Assembly: GCF_000192575.1 (NCBI RefSeq)
Contig: NZ_GL876932.1
Coordinates: forward strand, 60,350-124,349
Reading direction: 5' to 3'
From: Novosphingobium nitrogenifigens DSM 19370
Lineage (GTDB): Bacteria; Pseudomonadota; Alphaproteobacteria; Sphingomonadales; Sphingomonadaceae
DNA length: 64,000 bases
The position numbers were made by a program, and so were the translations under genes. Positions 42,783-52,182 of this stretch are shown in pieces. The first letter of the stretch is position 1; every line of letters starts with the position of its first letter. Below the pieces are notes generated by a model. That model saw only the letters and a program-made list of their open reading frames with translations, searched no databases and was not told the DNA's origin.

Positions 42783-43946
42783 ATGAAGTTCAATTTCCCC
42801 CTGCTGGCTCTGGCCGCCGGAGCCTTTGGCATCGGCGTTACCGAATTTGCGCCGATGGGCCTCCTGCCGGTGATCGCCGGCGATCTCCATGTCTCGATCC
42901 CGACGGCCGGCCTGCTCATAAGCGCCTATGCCTTTGGCGTGGTGATCGGCGCGCCTTTGATGACGCTGACCACCGGCAGCGTGCGGCGACGCACTTTGCT
43001 GATCGGACTGGCGGGGATTTTCACGCTCGGCAATGTCATGGCCGCCATGGCCGACAGCTATGGCATGTTGATGGCCGCGCGGATCGTGACCTCGTTCAAT
43101 CACGGCGCCTTTTTCGGTGTCGGCTCGATCGTCGCGGCCAGCCTGGTGGCGCCCGACCGGCAAGCGAGCGCGGTTGCAGCGATGTTCACCGGCCTTACCA
43201 TCGCCAATGTCGTGGGCGTACCGCTTGCCACATGGGCGGGCGAAGTCATGGGCTGGCGCGCGCCGTTCTGGGGCGTCGCCGCACTCGGCCTCGTCACCAT
43301 GGCCTCGCTGCGCCTCACGCTGCCCGATCAGCCCGCACCCCGGGGCGGCAATGCGCTTGCCGAGCTGCGCGTGCTGTCGCGTGGGGCGGTTCTCGCTGCG
43401 CTCGGCCTGACGGTCGTGGGCGCCAGCGCCATGTTCACTGTCTTTACCTATATCACCCCGATCCTGACGCAGGAAACCCATGCTTCGCTCGGCTTCGTGA
43501 CGGCAATGCTGGTCGTCTATGGTCTGGGGCTGACCGTCGGGAACTGGGTGGGCGGACGCGCTGCCGACAAGTCGGTCGACCGCACGCTGATCCTGACGCT
43601 TGGTGCGCTCGCGGCCATTCTCGTGCTCTTTGCCGCGCTGCTGCCTTATGCGGCGCCGACCGCGATCCTCATCTTCCTCTGGGGCATCGCGAGCTTTGCA
43701 CTGGTCCCGCCCTTGCAGGTGCAGGTCATGACCGCCGCTGCCGATGCGCCCAACCTGGCCTCGGCCATGAACATCGGCGCATTCAATCTCGGCAATGCGC
43801 TGGGCGCGGCGCTCGGCGGCGGCGTCATTGCCGCTGGCTGGGGCCTGCCCTCGGTCCCGGTTGTCGGGGCAGTGACATCGGTTCTGGGCCTTGCCGCCGT
43901 GCTTCTTGCCCGACGCACGCAAGCCCCAGCCCCCCTATCGGCGTGA
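42783..43946 (+). CDS. MFS efflux transporter, AraJ/YdhP type
   Basis: A 387-residue, 12-helix transporter of the DHA1 group. The opening ALAAGAFGIGVTEFAPMGLL and the loop GSVRRRTLLIGLAGIFTLGN are typical of AraJ/YdhP-like exporters of sugars, purine nucleosides or drugs. ATG 42783 gives the usual N-terminus directly before helix 1; frames extend to 42660 without support. Divergent LysR gene likely regulates it. Substrate unknown. Confidence 0.88.
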   Translation: MKFNFPLLALAAGAFGIGVTEFAPMGLLPVIAGDLHVSIPTAGLLISAYAFGVVIGAPLMTLTTGSVRRRTLLIGLAGIFTLGNVMAAMADSYGMLMAARIVTSFNHGAFFGVGSIVAASLVAPDRQASAVAAMFTGLTIANVVGVPLATWAGEVMGWRAPFWGVAALGLVTMASLRLTLPDQPAPRGGNALAELRVLSRGAVLAALGLTVVGASAMFTVFTYITPILTQETHASLGFVTAMLVVYGLGLTVGNWVGGRAADKSVDRTLILTLGALAAILVLFAALLPYAAPTAILIFLWGIASFALVPPLQVQVMTAAADAPNLASAMNIGAFNLGNALGAALGGGVIAAGWGLPSVPVVGAVTSVLGLAAVLLARRTQAPAPLSA

Positions 43947-43984
43947 TCGCCGCGATGACGCCGGAGAACGGGTAGCCTGCGGCA

Positions 43985-44860
43985 TCAGCCGCCGGTTTTC
44001 ACAAGATAGCGAGCGACATGCCAACCCTCGGCAAGGCCATTCTTGTCAAAGGCGGAAAATGGCGGGTCGAACGTCTGCGCGTAAGATTCCAAGCAATAAT
44101 CATACGCAAAATGTTCGTTCCCACGCTGCTCTTCATAGTCGCACTTTTCGACTTTCCCGCTTCTGTTCACGGTATAATGGTACACGTTGAGGACGCTTTG
44201 CGTATATCCCGGAACCGGTGACACCATGCGCGTACGCAGAGCGGGCGTAAAGGCATCTCCCGCCTGAAACTCCACATCGATGGTGTCGCGTGGATCGCTT
44301 CCGCGAAGCACCGCCATCGCCGCCGATGGGGGCGGCTGCGCTCCATATCCACACGGCCGCTCACTCTCGGGCGCCTCGGTAGGATGCACATGAACCCGGG
44401 CCCGGCATGAGGTGATCTTGTTGCTCTTGTCGATCACGAGCAGCATCGATTCAAAATGCTCGCTCACCACAACCGGGCCCATCTGCGGAATCTGCCAGCG
44501 AATGCGGTTACTGTAATCGCCCGCAACTGCTTGCCCGTGGGGGTCCCGCGCAGGAGAAAAGCGCGCCCTTTCCATGATCGCATGACACGTGGCCGCATCG
44601 AGCACGTCGAAACCGCTGCTGTCGACGATTTCGCAATGCGTCGGTTTGCCCGTGGCATCGACCATCGCCAGAAAACGCGTGGTGCCGATCATATGATTGC
44701 GCACTGCGACGGCGGGATAATCGTCATCGGTGATCCATTCGCCCGCTCGCCCGACCGGCTTGGGGGCGGACGGAAACGCGGGCGCCGGAGCCTTGGCCAA
44801 GGCCGCAGGGGCAAGGCCCAGCGCCGCACAGGCCAACCAGATCGATCGCACACCCATCAT
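43985..44860 (-). CDS. Periplasmic protein with TonB C-terminal-like domain
   Basis: A 291-residue exported protein (signal peptide to ALAKA, about residue 23). Residues about 42-125 resemble a TonB C-terminal domain as found in sphingomonad energy transducers: WITDDDYPAVAVRNHMIGTT, then FLAMVDATGKPTHCEIVDSS and LDAATCHAIMERARFSPARD. The second half (about 135-291) may be a diverged second copy (VVSEHFESMLLVIDKSNKIT, CRARVHV). There is no proline-rich spacer and no membrane anchor, so it should not act as a normal TonB. It overlaps the DUF3857 gene by four bases, so they are coupled. Confidence 0.7.
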   Translation of the reverse strand: MMGVRSIWLACAALGLAPAALAKAPAPAFPSAPKPVGRAGEWITDDDYPAVAVRNHMIGTTRFLAMVDATGKPTHCEIVDSSGFDVLDAATCHAIMERARFSPARDPHGQAVAGDYSNRIRWQIPQMGPVVVSEHFESMLLVIDKSNKITSCRARVHVHPTEAPESERPCGYGAQPPPSAAMAVLRGSDPRDTIDVEFQAGDAFTPALRTRMVSPVPGYTQSVLNVYHYTVNRSGKVEKCDYEEQRGNEHFAYDYCLESYAQTFDPPFSAFDKNGLAEGWHVARYLVKTGG

Positions 44861-46899
44861 CCGTTCTTCTCCAGCGCCGCCACCGACAGGCAGGGCACGT
44901 TGTCGGCGGTCCAGTCGATGTCATAAGTCGCCGGGACGTTCGGGGCGGCAGGGATCGGCGTCGCCTGCCCCTGGGAATTGAAAAAGATATAGCCCAGGCT
45001 GTTGTCGAACCCGGCGATACGGTCGTTATCCTTGCGCGCGGTCGCGGCGTCGATTTCGGTCTGTTCAACCCGGAAACCACGGATCATGCGGATGGCCCCG
45101 TCGCGCAGGGCGAAAGCGCGATAGTAATTCTGCCCGAACATATGGACATCATACCCCGGCTTTGAGGACCATTGCCGCGATCGGGTATCGAGCGGCAACC
45201 GCACCGTCGTCGCATAGCAATTGTAGGAGGGCGGATTGTAATAGGGCAGGTCCTGGTTCTGGTCCGACGCGCGTCCGCGCCGGTCGGGCGGGCTGAAACC
45301 GCCGCCGGGCAGCGCAAGCGAACGCGCGCCCTTGCCATCGTCCTCCCAATCGATTTTCCACGTGCCCGTTACCGTCAACACGCTGGCCTGTGCGGCCTCG
45401 TCATAATGCCACTGCACGTCCTCGACCGTCTGCCACTGGCCGCCGACCAGATTCTGGCGAAACGCGTTGAGCAACTGGTCGGGGGGCACCGGGGCAAACT
45501 GCATCTGCTGTTGCAGCCCCTTGATCCCGCGCAGAACCATCGTGCTGACGACATGGGCGGGCTGAACGAAGCCCTGCCGGGCATCGATCTCGGTCGTCGA
45601 GACAAGGTCGGGGCGCTTTGCCTGATGCCAGGGGATATGTTCGAGCGCGCTGCCTTTGGCGGAAAGCGGCAGAACCCAGCGATAGGGAACCGCCGGTTCG
45701 GTCCCCGGTCCCGCGACCGCAGGCAGCGTCCCGTCGAGCCAATAGGCCACACCCCCGATCCGGGCCCGGACCAGAACGTGATCGAACATCCGGGGGCCGG
45801 GAAGGCGTTGGTCGAGACCGTCGTCAAACCCGTTGTTGTTGACCAGAACCGGCTCTGCCTCGATCCCCATCTCGCCGAGCAGGGCCAGCAGCAGGACCGT
45901 CTTGGCCTTGCAATCGCCATAGCGGCGCTGCCACGTCTCGTCCGCTCCGGCAGGGGTCAGGTTCCCGCGATCGAGCCCGACATAGACGTAGCGCACATTC
46001 TGCTGCACCAGTTTGAGCGCCGCGCTCGCCCGGCCCATCGGGGTCGGATTGGCCGCCATGATGCGGCGTGCTTCCTGTTTCAGCGGCGAATTGGCCGACA
46101 GCCGCGCCGTCTCGGCGAAAAGCGGCGCCATGCGCTGTGAAACCGTCGTCCAATCGGCAAAGTCGCTGAATTCCACGATCCGCTGCCACTGGAACCGCAG
46201 CGGCGCATCCTTGGGCGGGTTCGCGGGGCGGGGATTGTCCAACCGGAAATCGACAGCCCGCTCGCTCGTCTGCGCAAGCAGGGTCATGTCCGGCGTCATT
46301 TTCAGATTGGGCTTCGCGCCCTCGTCCCAACTCAACCCGATATGATAGCGGCCGGGCGAAGGACTGGCCCCCACGAACAGGGACCCAGAATCCAGATTGC
46401 CCAGAGTGGGGTCCTTGATCCGCGTCGTATAGCTGACTTCCAGTTCGTCGCCGACGCGCAAGTCACCGACCCGCAAGACCGCCGTCAGCATCCCGTCGAG
46501 ACGCGCCGCTTCCAACTGGTCCTCGCGGCGCAGCACTTCGAAATTGGCGGTCTTGAGGACATCGATGACCTCGCCCTCGCGATAGATCCGGATGGCATGA
46601 ACGACCGGAGCCCCGGCCGCGGGGTTCCAGGTGATCGCGATATTGCCCAGTTCGAGCGCATTGGGTTGCAGGATCCGAACCCGATACCCCATGTAATCCT
46701 GCGGCCCCTGCTCATCGAGATGGACGAGCACATCCTGCCGCCGCAGGAACGCAGCTCCGCCCGCACCGGCCGGAACCGGCATCGGGTCCGAAGCCGTCAC
46801 CCATTGCGGGACCGGACCGATCGCAACTTGCCCCGCATCGGCGAAAGCGCTTCCGGACATGAGCAGGGAAACAAGACCCGAAAAATAAAGAAACCGCAA
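44857..46899 (-). CDS. DUF3857/transglutaminase-like exported protein
   Basis: A 680-residue exported protein. The TTG at 46899 is chosen as start because a GGGGGG Shine-Dalgarno lies six bases upstream and the signal peptide then begins at once (ending SGSAFADA). Residues about 40-230 are a DUF3857 domain and about 270-400 a transglutaminase-like core with the triad visible: C in RYGDCKAKT, H in MFDHVLVRA and D in YWLDGTL. The C-terminal part is beta-rich. Proteins of this layout are common in sphingomonads and Bacteroidetes and lack a proven substrate. Coupled to the TonB-like gene. Confidence 0.82.
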   Translation of the reverse strand: MRFLYFSGLVSLLMSGSAFADAGQVAIGPVPQWVTASDPMPVPAGAGGAAFLRRQDVLVHLDEQGPQDYMGYRVRILQPNALELGNIAITWNPAAGAPVVHAIRIYREGEVIDVLKTANFEVLRREDQLEAARLDGMLTAVLRVGDLRVGDELEVSYTTRIKDPTLGNLDSGSLFVGASPSPGRYHIGLSWDEGAKPNLKMTPDMTLLAQTSERAVDFRLDNPRPANPPKDAPLRFQWQRIVEFSDFADWTTVSQRMAPLFAETARLSANSPLKQEARRIMAANPTPMGRASAALKLVQQNVRYVYVGLDRGNLTPAGADETWQRRYGDCKAKTVLLLALLGEMGIEAEPVLVNNNGFDDGLDQRLPGPRMFDHVLVRARIGGVAYWLDGTLPAVAGPGTEPAVPYRWVLPLSAKGSALEHIPWHQAKRPDLVSTTEIDARQGFVQPAHVVSTMVLRGIKGLQQQMQFAPVPPDQLLNAFRQNLVGGQWQTVEDVQWHYDEAAQASVLTVTGTWKIDWEDDGKGARSLALPGGGFSPPDRRGRASDQNQDLPYYNPPSYNCYATTVRLPLDTRSRQWSSKPGYDVHMFGQNYYRAFALRDGAIRMIRGFRVEQTEIDAATARKDNDRIAGFDNSLGYIFFNSQGQATPIPAAPNVPATYDIDWTADNVPCLSVAALEKNG

Positions 46900-46973
46900 T
46901 TCGTTCCCCCCTGATGCGGTCACGGCACCGCCATAACTGCATCAGGATAAGAGGTTATATATTTCCGTCAATT

Positions 46974-47051
46974 ATGGGATTTTATAGAGACATGCGGTAA
47001 AATCCCATGAAGCGACCTGCAATGAGATGAACTCGTTTCAGGTCGCTTCAT
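46974..47051. repeat. Two interlocked hairpins; second is dispersed repeat copy D
   Basis: ATGGGATTTTA (46974-46984) and TAAAATCCCAT (46998-47008) form a perfect 11-bp inverted repeat. Sharing its last two bases is a second: ATGAAGCGACCTG (47007-47019) with CAGGTCGCTTCAT (47039-47051), perfect over 13 bp and extended inside by AATGAG/CTCGTT. The inner core ACCTGCAATGAG is the same as in the copies near 1903, 49651 and 49712. It lies upstream of the DUF3857 gene, beside an IS-scarred region. Confidence 0.75.
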
Positions 47052-47082
47052 AGGATGTGTCCTTTGTCGGATCAGGCCGTCT

Positions 47083-47250
47083 TCAGCCGTGTGATGCTTC
47101 GGCGTCAGTGTTGAGTGCGATCAGGCGCGTGGCGCTGCCGATCCCGGCCAGATGTTGCGGCGTACCCGACAGGCCGACCGCGAAATAGAGAGTCGGAGTG
47201 ACGAACTTGCCCGACTGGCCGACTTGCCACGACACCGGCGCCAGCCCCAG
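47083..47250 (-). pseudogene. Fragment of electron-transfer flavoprotein alpha subunit (etfA-like)
   Basis: About 45 residues, VSWQVGQSGKFVTPTLYFAV then GLSGTPQHLAGIGSATRLIA, match the FAD-binding C-terminal part of EtfA/FixB proteins (WQVGQTGK...LYIAVGISGAIQHLAG). The frame ends prematurely soon after (ALNTDAEASHG) and everything upstream is replaced by the IS3-type remnant. A scar of insertion and deletion. Confidence 0.75.
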
Positions 47251-47269
47251 TGTACGTCGTCGAAACATT

Positions 47270-47888
47270 TGGCGCAGATCTGGCGTGGCGATAACGGAGA
47301 GCAGGCCTCGTCAGGTTTTGGATTTTAGGCTGCGAGCTTGCGGTGTTGCGAGCGCCTATGTTCGATGGTCTGCTTCTTGATGGCAGCGCGCTGGGCGAGG
47401 ATCTGCTTGCGGACATCATCGGGCAGCCGGTTCCACACCCGGCTCGGCGCCGAGGGTTTATCTTCGAGCGCCTCGGGCCCGCCATCGATGTAGCGGGCAT
47501 ACCAGCGGGCGAAAGTACGGCGTGCGACGCCCTGCTTGTCCAGCGTTTGGCGGGTAGGCAGATGGGGTTGCTCGACGAGGCGGATGATTTCCAGCTTCTC
47601 AGCGGCAGGATACCTCATTCGTGGTCGCCCCCATCCGCGATCATGCTTTTTTAAGTAGGCGGTTCTCGAGCATCAGATCGGCGACGCATTCCTTGAGGGC
47701 CAGCGTTTCGCGGCGCAGATCCTTGACCTCGTCACAGGTGGCTGCGCGGGCCGTATCCCCCGCCAGACGGCGCTTGCCGGCCTCAAGGAATTCCTTCGAC
47801 CAGGAATAATACACGCTCTGGGCAATGCCTTCGCGGCGGCACAACTCGGCGATGCTCTCCTCGCCGCGCAGGCCTTCAAGCACGATCC
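47270..47888 (-). mobile_element. IS3-type insertion sequence remnant
   Basis: Two overlapping-phase frames on the minus strand. The first (stop at 47641) carries the orfA part IVLEGLRGEESIAELCRREG ... LMLENRLLKKA without its own N-terminus; the second (47618-47325) opens MRYPAAEKLEIIRLVEQ and keeps the orfB helix-turn-helix region but ends before the DDE catalytic domain. The slippery heptamer AAAAAAG (47652-47646) at the junction is the typical -1 frameshift site of IS3-family elements. At about 620 bases it is half the normal size and cannot move by itself. It separates the etfA fragment from the truncated hydrolase. Confidence 0.85.
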
Positions 47889-48637
47889 TGATCCACGGCA
47901 GCGGACCGGGCGCGACCGGATGGAGCAACTTTTCCGGCAATATCGAGGCCCTCGCCCGACATTTCCACGTCTATGCCGTCGACATGCCCGGTTGGGGGGA
48001 ATCCGATCCCTGTACCAAGGAAACGCTCGATCACATCGGCGCCACGATCCAGTTCATGGATGCACTGGGCATTGCGAAGGCGGCCGTGGTCGGCAATTCG
48101 ATGGGCGGGATCATCGCCCTGGCGCTGGCCGCCGAACACCCCGATCGTATCAGCCACGTCATCACCATGGGGCCGGCCGCCCACCCCGGCCCCAAGCTGT
48201 TCGGCGCGGGCGACGGGCCGACCGAAGGGCTCAAGGTGCTCCAGCAGGCCTATCGCACGCCCACACCCGAAGCCATGCACGCGCTGGTCAGCATCATGGT
48301 CTATGACAAGACCTTTGCCACGCCGGACTTGTGCAAGGCGCGCTCGGACGCGGCGCTGGCCCGCCCCGAACATCTCGCCAATTTCCTCGACATGCTGGCC
48401 AAGGGCGGCCCGGTCACCCGCTTTGCCCCGCTCGACGTCCTCGCCCGGTCGCAGATCCCCATGCTGCTGATCCACGGCCGCGACGACCGCGTGGTGCATT
48501 ACGAGAACTCGCTGATCCTCAATGCCTATATCCCCAATTCCCGCATGGTCCTGATGAACCGCTGCGGCCATTGGGCGATGATCGAACACGCCGAGGAATT
48601 CAACCGACTGGTCACCGACTTCGTTCTTCACGCCTGA
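47825..48637 (+). CDS. N-terminally truncated alpha/beta hydrolase with IS-derived start
   Basis: The frame has a meta-cleavage-type alpha/beta hydrolase from HGSGPGATGWSNF onward: nucleophile in GNSMGG, acid in HGRDDRVVHY, histidine in NRCGHWAMIEHAEE. The first about 20 residues (MPSRRHNSAMLSSPRRPSST) are read from the opposite strand of the IS orfA, so an ATG inside the IS now opens the frame and about 25-30 native N-terminal residues (first beta strands) are lost. The catalytic triad and oxyanion loop remain; folding and expression are uncertain. Similar in type to the hydrolase at 23872, but a different gene. Confidence 0.65.
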   Translation: MPSRRHNSAMLSSPRRPSSTILIHGSGPGATGWSNFSGNIEALARHFHVYAVDMPGWGESDPCTKETLDHIGATIQFMDALGIAKAAVVGNSMGGIIALALAAEHPDRISHVITMGPAAHPGPKLFGAGDGPTEGLKVLQQAYRTPTPEAMHALVSIMVYDKTFATPDLCKARSDAALARPEHLANFLDMLAKGGPVTRFAPLDVLARSQIPMLLIHGRDDRVVHYENSLILNAYIPNSRMVLMNRCGHWAMIEHAEEFNRLVTDFVLHA

Positions 48638-48661
48638 TCGGGCGAGCATATATCGGATCGA

Positions 48662-48700
48662 AACGCGCGTCGCGAAGGCTGGGAGCCTTTGCGGCGCGTT
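48662..48700. terminator. Hairpin between convergent hydrolase and TRIC genes
   Basis: Arms CGTCGCGAAGGCT (48668-48680) and AGCCTTTGCGGCG (48684-48696) pair with two G-U pairs around GGG, and AACGCGC/GCGCGTT extends the stem with one bulge. No strong T-tract, but the position between two convergent genes suits a bidirectional terminator. Confidence 0.6.
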
Positions 48701-48710
48701 CGGGTTCCCT

Positions 48711-49352
48711 TCACGCGGACGGCGGCGGCAAAGGCGCGCGCCAACCCCGGTCGATCGCCATCCAGCGCAGGAACACGCACAGGGCCGCGCCCGCCAGCAT
48801 GGTCCAGAGCGTCGGCATCCCGAACCGGTTCCCGCCCGCGACCACGCCCCCGGCCGCCAATGCGGCCAGCGCATAGAGATCCGCGCGCAGGACAAAGGGG
48901 ATTTCCCCGCTCAGGACATCACGCACCATCCCGCCGCCGATCCCGGTCAACATCCCGAGCAGGGCGGCCATGACCGGATGAATGCCGTAGTCGATCGCCT
49001 TTTGCGTCCCTACCACCGAAAACAGCGCCAGCCCGAGCGTATCCACCAACAGGATCGAACGCTGGTAATGCGCGACACGGCCATAGCGGAAAAAAGTGAT
49101 CAACCCGGAGATCATCGCGATCACGAAATAATGAATGTGGCTGAGCGCGGCAGGGGGAACCGCACCGATCAGGACGTCGCGCATGACGCCGCCGGCAACC
49201 GCCACCACGAACGACAGGAACAGCACCCCGAACAGATCGAACCGCTTGCGCACCCCGACGATAGCCCCGGAAATGGCAAAAGCCGCCGTGCCCAACCAGT
49301 CGAGCGCCGTCGTCGTCGCATTCAGGAAATCGAGTGAAGCCATCGCGATCAT
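48711..49352 (-). CDS. TRIC-type cation channel family protein (YadS/YicG-like, UPF0126)
   Basis: A 213-residue inner-membrane protein with about seven helices arranged as two repeats, each with a glycine-rich GG-M-RD motif: AGGVMRDVLIGAVPPAAL and IGGGMVRDVLSGEIPFVL. This is the signature of the prokaryotic trimeric intracellular cation channel (TRIC, formerly UPF0126) family; potassium permeation is reported for such channels. ATGs at 49352 and 49343 are both possible starts. Confidence 0.88.
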   Translation of the reverse strand: MIAMASLDFLNATTTALDWLGTAAFAISGAIVGVRKRFDLFGVLFLSFVVAVAGGVMRDVLIGAVPPAALSHIHYFVIAMISGLITFFRYGRVAHYQRSILLVDTLGLALFSVVGTQKAIDYGIHPVMAALLGMLTGIGGGMVRDVLSGEIPFVLRADLYALAALAAGGVVAGGNRFGMPTLWTMLAGAALCVFLRWMAIDRGWRAPLPPPSA

Positions 49353-49389
49353 CAAGCCCCGCACGCACGCGCCGGACGCACCACCACGA

Positions 49390-49602
49390 TCACCCCGCCG
49401 CTACGCTGAACCCGGCGTCCGCGATCGCAGTCTCGATAGCGGCGCGGTCGATCACGGCGCTGTCGAAATCGACCGAAACCTGCTTGGTTTCGAGCACGAC
49501 ATCGGCCGATTGGACGCCGTCTTCGCCTTCGAGCACGCGCTTCAACCGGTTCGAGCAACCGGTGCAGGTCATGCCTTCGACGGTCAGTTGGATATGGCTC
49601 AT
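49390..49602 (-). CDS. CopZ-like heavy-metal-associated (HMA) copper chaperone
   Basis: A 70-residue protein consisting of one HMA domain with the metal-binding motif MTCTGC (residues 11-16) and the beta-alpha-beta-beta-alpha-beta pattern ending IADAGFSV. It should carry Cu(I) in the cytosol to CopA, whose gene lies just upstream on the same strand. Two hairpin repeats separate the genes, so it may be expressed at a different level or from its own promoter. Confidence 0.85.
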   Translation of the reverse strand: MSHIQLTVEGMTCTGCSNRLKRVLEGEDGVQSADVVLETKQVSVDFDSAVIDRAAIETAIADAGFSVAAG

Positions 49603-49643
49603 GTCAGGTCCTTTTCGATTACGTGCCGCACATAGGAAGTGTC

Positions 49644-49684
49644 ATACCAACCTGCGATGAGTTTCTCTCATCGCAGGTTGGTAT
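49644..49684. repeat. Dispersed hairpin repeat, copy A
   Basis: ATACCAACCTGCGATGAG (49644-49661) and CTCATCGCAGGTTGGTAT (49667-49684) form a perfect 18-bp stem with loop TTTCT. It lies between copZ-like and copA genes. Confidence 0.9.
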
Positions 49685-49710
49685 AAGGCCGCGCGCCGTC
49701 TGAGCGAAAC

Positions 49711-49741
49711 GACCTGCAATGAGTTCATCTCATTGCAGGTC
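49711..49741. repeat. Dispersed hairpin repeat, copy B
   Basis: GACCTGCAATGAG (49711-49723) and CTCATTGCAGGTC (49729-49741) form a perfect 13-bp stem with loop TTCAT, five bases from the copA stop. It may end or stabilise the copA transcript. Confidence 0.9.
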
Positions 49742-49745
49742 CGCA

Positions 49746-52166
49746 TCAGCGCGGTTTCCACCGGTTGAGCAACAGGGAATTGCTGACCACCGAAATCGAA
49801 CTCATCGCCATGGCGGCCCCGGCGATCACCGGATTGAGCATGCCAAACGCGGCGAGTGGAATGCCCAGCACGTTGTAGACAAAGGCAAAGAACAGGTTCT
49901 GGCGGATCTTGGCCAGCGTCGCGCGCGACAGGCCGATCGCCGTCGGAACCCCGCGCAAATCGTTGCGGACCAGAACGACATCGGCCGCCTCGATCGCAAC
50001 GTCCGATCCGCCGCCGATGGCAAAGGAGACGTCCGCCTGCGCCAGTGCGGGGGCGTCGTTGATACCGTCCCCGGCCATGCCGACAACGTGTCCTTCGCCC
50101 TGAAGACGGCGGACTTCCTCGGCCTTGTTCTGCGGCAGGACTTCGGCGGCAAAGCGGGTGATCCCGGCCTGCCCCGCAATCGCGGCGGCGGTGTGGCGAT
50201 TGTCGCCGGTCAGCATGACGACTTCGACCCCTGCCTCCTGCAAGACGCGCACGGCCTCGATCGAGGTTTCGCGGATCCGGTCGGCAATCGCCACATAGCC
50301 TGCAACGCGCCCTTCGACGGCAAGGCCGACCACGGTCTTGCCCTGCGCCTGCGCCGCCTCGGCCCGCGCGGCAAGCGGGGCAGAAGCCGGTACAGCGATT
50401 TCCGCCAGCCATGCTGGAGATCCCAGCGAAACCACGCGCCCGTCGATGCGGCCGGTCACACCCTTGCCCGGGATCGTCTCGAAGTCCTCCACTTGCGAAA
50501 CCGGGGCCGCGCTGTCCTCTGCCTTTTTCAGAATGGCGCGGGCCAGCGGATGCTCGGACCCACGCTCCAGAGCGGCGGCAAGAGTCAACAGGACCGTCTC
50601 GTCCTTGTTCTCTTCGACCAGAACATCGGTCACGACAGGCTTGCCTTCGGTCAGCGTTCCGGTCTTGTCCACGACCAGCGTCGCGACCGACCGTGCGCGT
50701 TCGAGCACCTCGGCATTGCGGATAAGGACCCCATGCCGTGCGCCGACGCCGGTCCCGACCATGATCGCGGTCGGCGTTGCCAGTCCCAGCGAACAGGGGC
50801 AGGCAATGACCAGCACAGCGACGGCATTGACCATCGCAGTCTGGAAATCCCCCAGCACCGCCCAGGTGGCCATCAAGGTGACAAGCGCAATCCCCGCCAC
50901 CACCGGCACGAAAATGCCCGCGACCTTGTCGACGAAATGCTGGATCGGCGGCTTGGTCCCTTGCGCCTCGTCCACCATGCGGATGATCTGGGCCAGCATG
51001 GTATCGGCGCCCACACCGGTGGCGCGGACCCGCAACATGCCGTTCTGATTGACAGTCGCGGCGAAGACCTTCGATCCGGCCTCTTTCGCGACAGGCAGGC
51101 TTTCGCCCGACAACATCGCCTCGTCGACCGCCGAGCGTCCGGACATGACCTCGCCATCGACCGGCACCGCTTCTCCGGCGGCAACCACGAAAACATCCCC
51201 GACCAGCAGGGTTCCCGCGTCAACCTCGACAACGGCCCCGTTGCGTTCGACTTTGGCGGTTCTGGGCCGCAGCTTCAACAGGGCGCGAATGGCCGAGGAC
51301 GTCTTGCGCCTGGCATTGGCCTCGAGCAGGCGGCCCAAGAGGACCAGCGTGATGATCGCCGCCGAAGCCTCGTAATAGACGTGCAGGTCGTGCCGCCCCG
51401 ACACCGTGACCACCGCGCTATAGAGATAGGCGATCGTCGTGCCGAGGACGACAAGGACATCCATGTTGGCCATCCCCGCGCGCAAGGATTTGAACGCCGC
51501 CGTATAAAACCGCGCGCCGATCCAGAACTGCACCGGGGTTGCCAGCGCGAATTGCCACCAGCGCGGCAGCATCTCGCCGTGAGCCCCGTGCTCCATGCCG
51601 AACATCGCCACCATCTGCGCCATCAACGGCAGCGTCAGCACCAGCGCGACCACGAACAGGGCGAGTTCGCGCCGCCATTCCCTTTGCACCGCCTGTTCGC
51701 GCGCCTTCATCTCCTCGGCGGAAAGGTCGCGGGCCTCGGTCGCACCAAACCCGGCCTTGGCAATGCGCCGCGCGATTCCATCGGGGTCGATGACGCCGGG
51801 AATATAGTCCACCCGCGCCTTGGCCGAGGCAAAGTTGACCCCGCCCCCGACCACGCCCGGCGTCTTGCCCAGAACCGTCTCGATCCCGCTGGCGCACGCT
51901 GCGCAATCCATGCCGGTAATGTCGAAGATCGCCGTTTCGGGCGGAACCTCGAACCCCGCACGCGTGATCGCCGCGATCAGGTCCTGAGGCTGCACTTGCG
52001 CAGGGTCATATTCAACATGCGCGCGCTCGGCGGCGAAATTGACACTGGCGTTCACATGGGGAAGTCGTCCGAGAACTTTCTCGATCGTCGCCGCACAAGC
52101 CGCGCAAGTCATCCCCCGCACCGGAAGATCGATCGCCGCAACACCGGGTTGAGCAGATGGAGACAT
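49746..52166 (-). CDS. copA: Cu(I)-exporting P1B-type ATPase CopA
   Basis: An about 806-residue P-type ATPase that exports Cu(I). Two N-terminal HMA domains carry MTCAAC (about 19-24) and MDCAAC (about 86-91). Eight helices follow, with the transmembrane metal site [11 protein letters not shown] (about 454), the TGES-like actuator motif MLSGESLPV, the phosphorylation site [11 protein letters not shown] (about 499), the HP-like SEHPLARAI and the hinge [13 protein letters not shown]. Start MSPSAQPGV at 52166 is preferred; ATGs at 52193 and 52199 would overlap the cueR stop. The cueR gene lies directly upstream in the same direction. Confidence 0.95.
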   Translation of the reverse strand: MSPSAQPGVAAIDLPVRGMTCAACAATIEKVLGRLPHVNASVNFAAERAHVEYDPAQVQPQDLIAAITRAGFEVPPETAIFDITGMDCAACASGIETVLGKTPGVVGGGVNFASAKARVDYIPGVIDPDGIARRIAKAGFGATEARDLSAEEMKAREQAVQREWRRELALFVVALVLTLPLMAQMVAMFGMEHGAHGEMLPRWWQFALATPVQFWIGARFYTAAFKSLRAGMANMDVLVVLGTTIAYLYSAVVTVSGRHDLHVYYEASAAIITLVLLGRLLEANARRKTSSAIRALLKLRPRTAKVERNGAVVEVDAGTLLVGDVFVVAAGEAVPVDGEVMSGRSAVDEAMLSGESLPVAKEAGSKVFAATVNQNGMLRVRATGVGADTMLAQIIRMVDEAQGTKPPIQHFVDKVAGIFVPVVAGIALVTLMATWAVLGDFQTAMVNAVAVLVIACPCSLGLATPTAIMVGTGVGARHGVLIRNAEVLERARSVATLVVDKTGTLTEGKPVVTDVLVEENKDETVLLTLAAALERGSEHPLARAILKKAEDSAAPVSQVEDFETIPGKGVTGRIDGRVVSLGSPAWLAEIAVPASAPLAARAEAAQAQGKTVVGLAVEGRVAGYVAIADRIRETSIEAVRVLQEAGVEVVMLTGDNRHTAAAIAGQAGITRFAAEVLPQNKAEEVRRLQGEGHVVGMAGDGINDAPALAQADVSFAIGGGSDVAIEAADVVLVRNDLRGVPTAIGLSRATLAKIRQNLFFAFVYNVLGIPLAAFGMLNPVIAGAAMAMSSISVVSNSLLLNRWKPR

Positions 52167-52182
52167 CGTTCGAACGCTTTCG

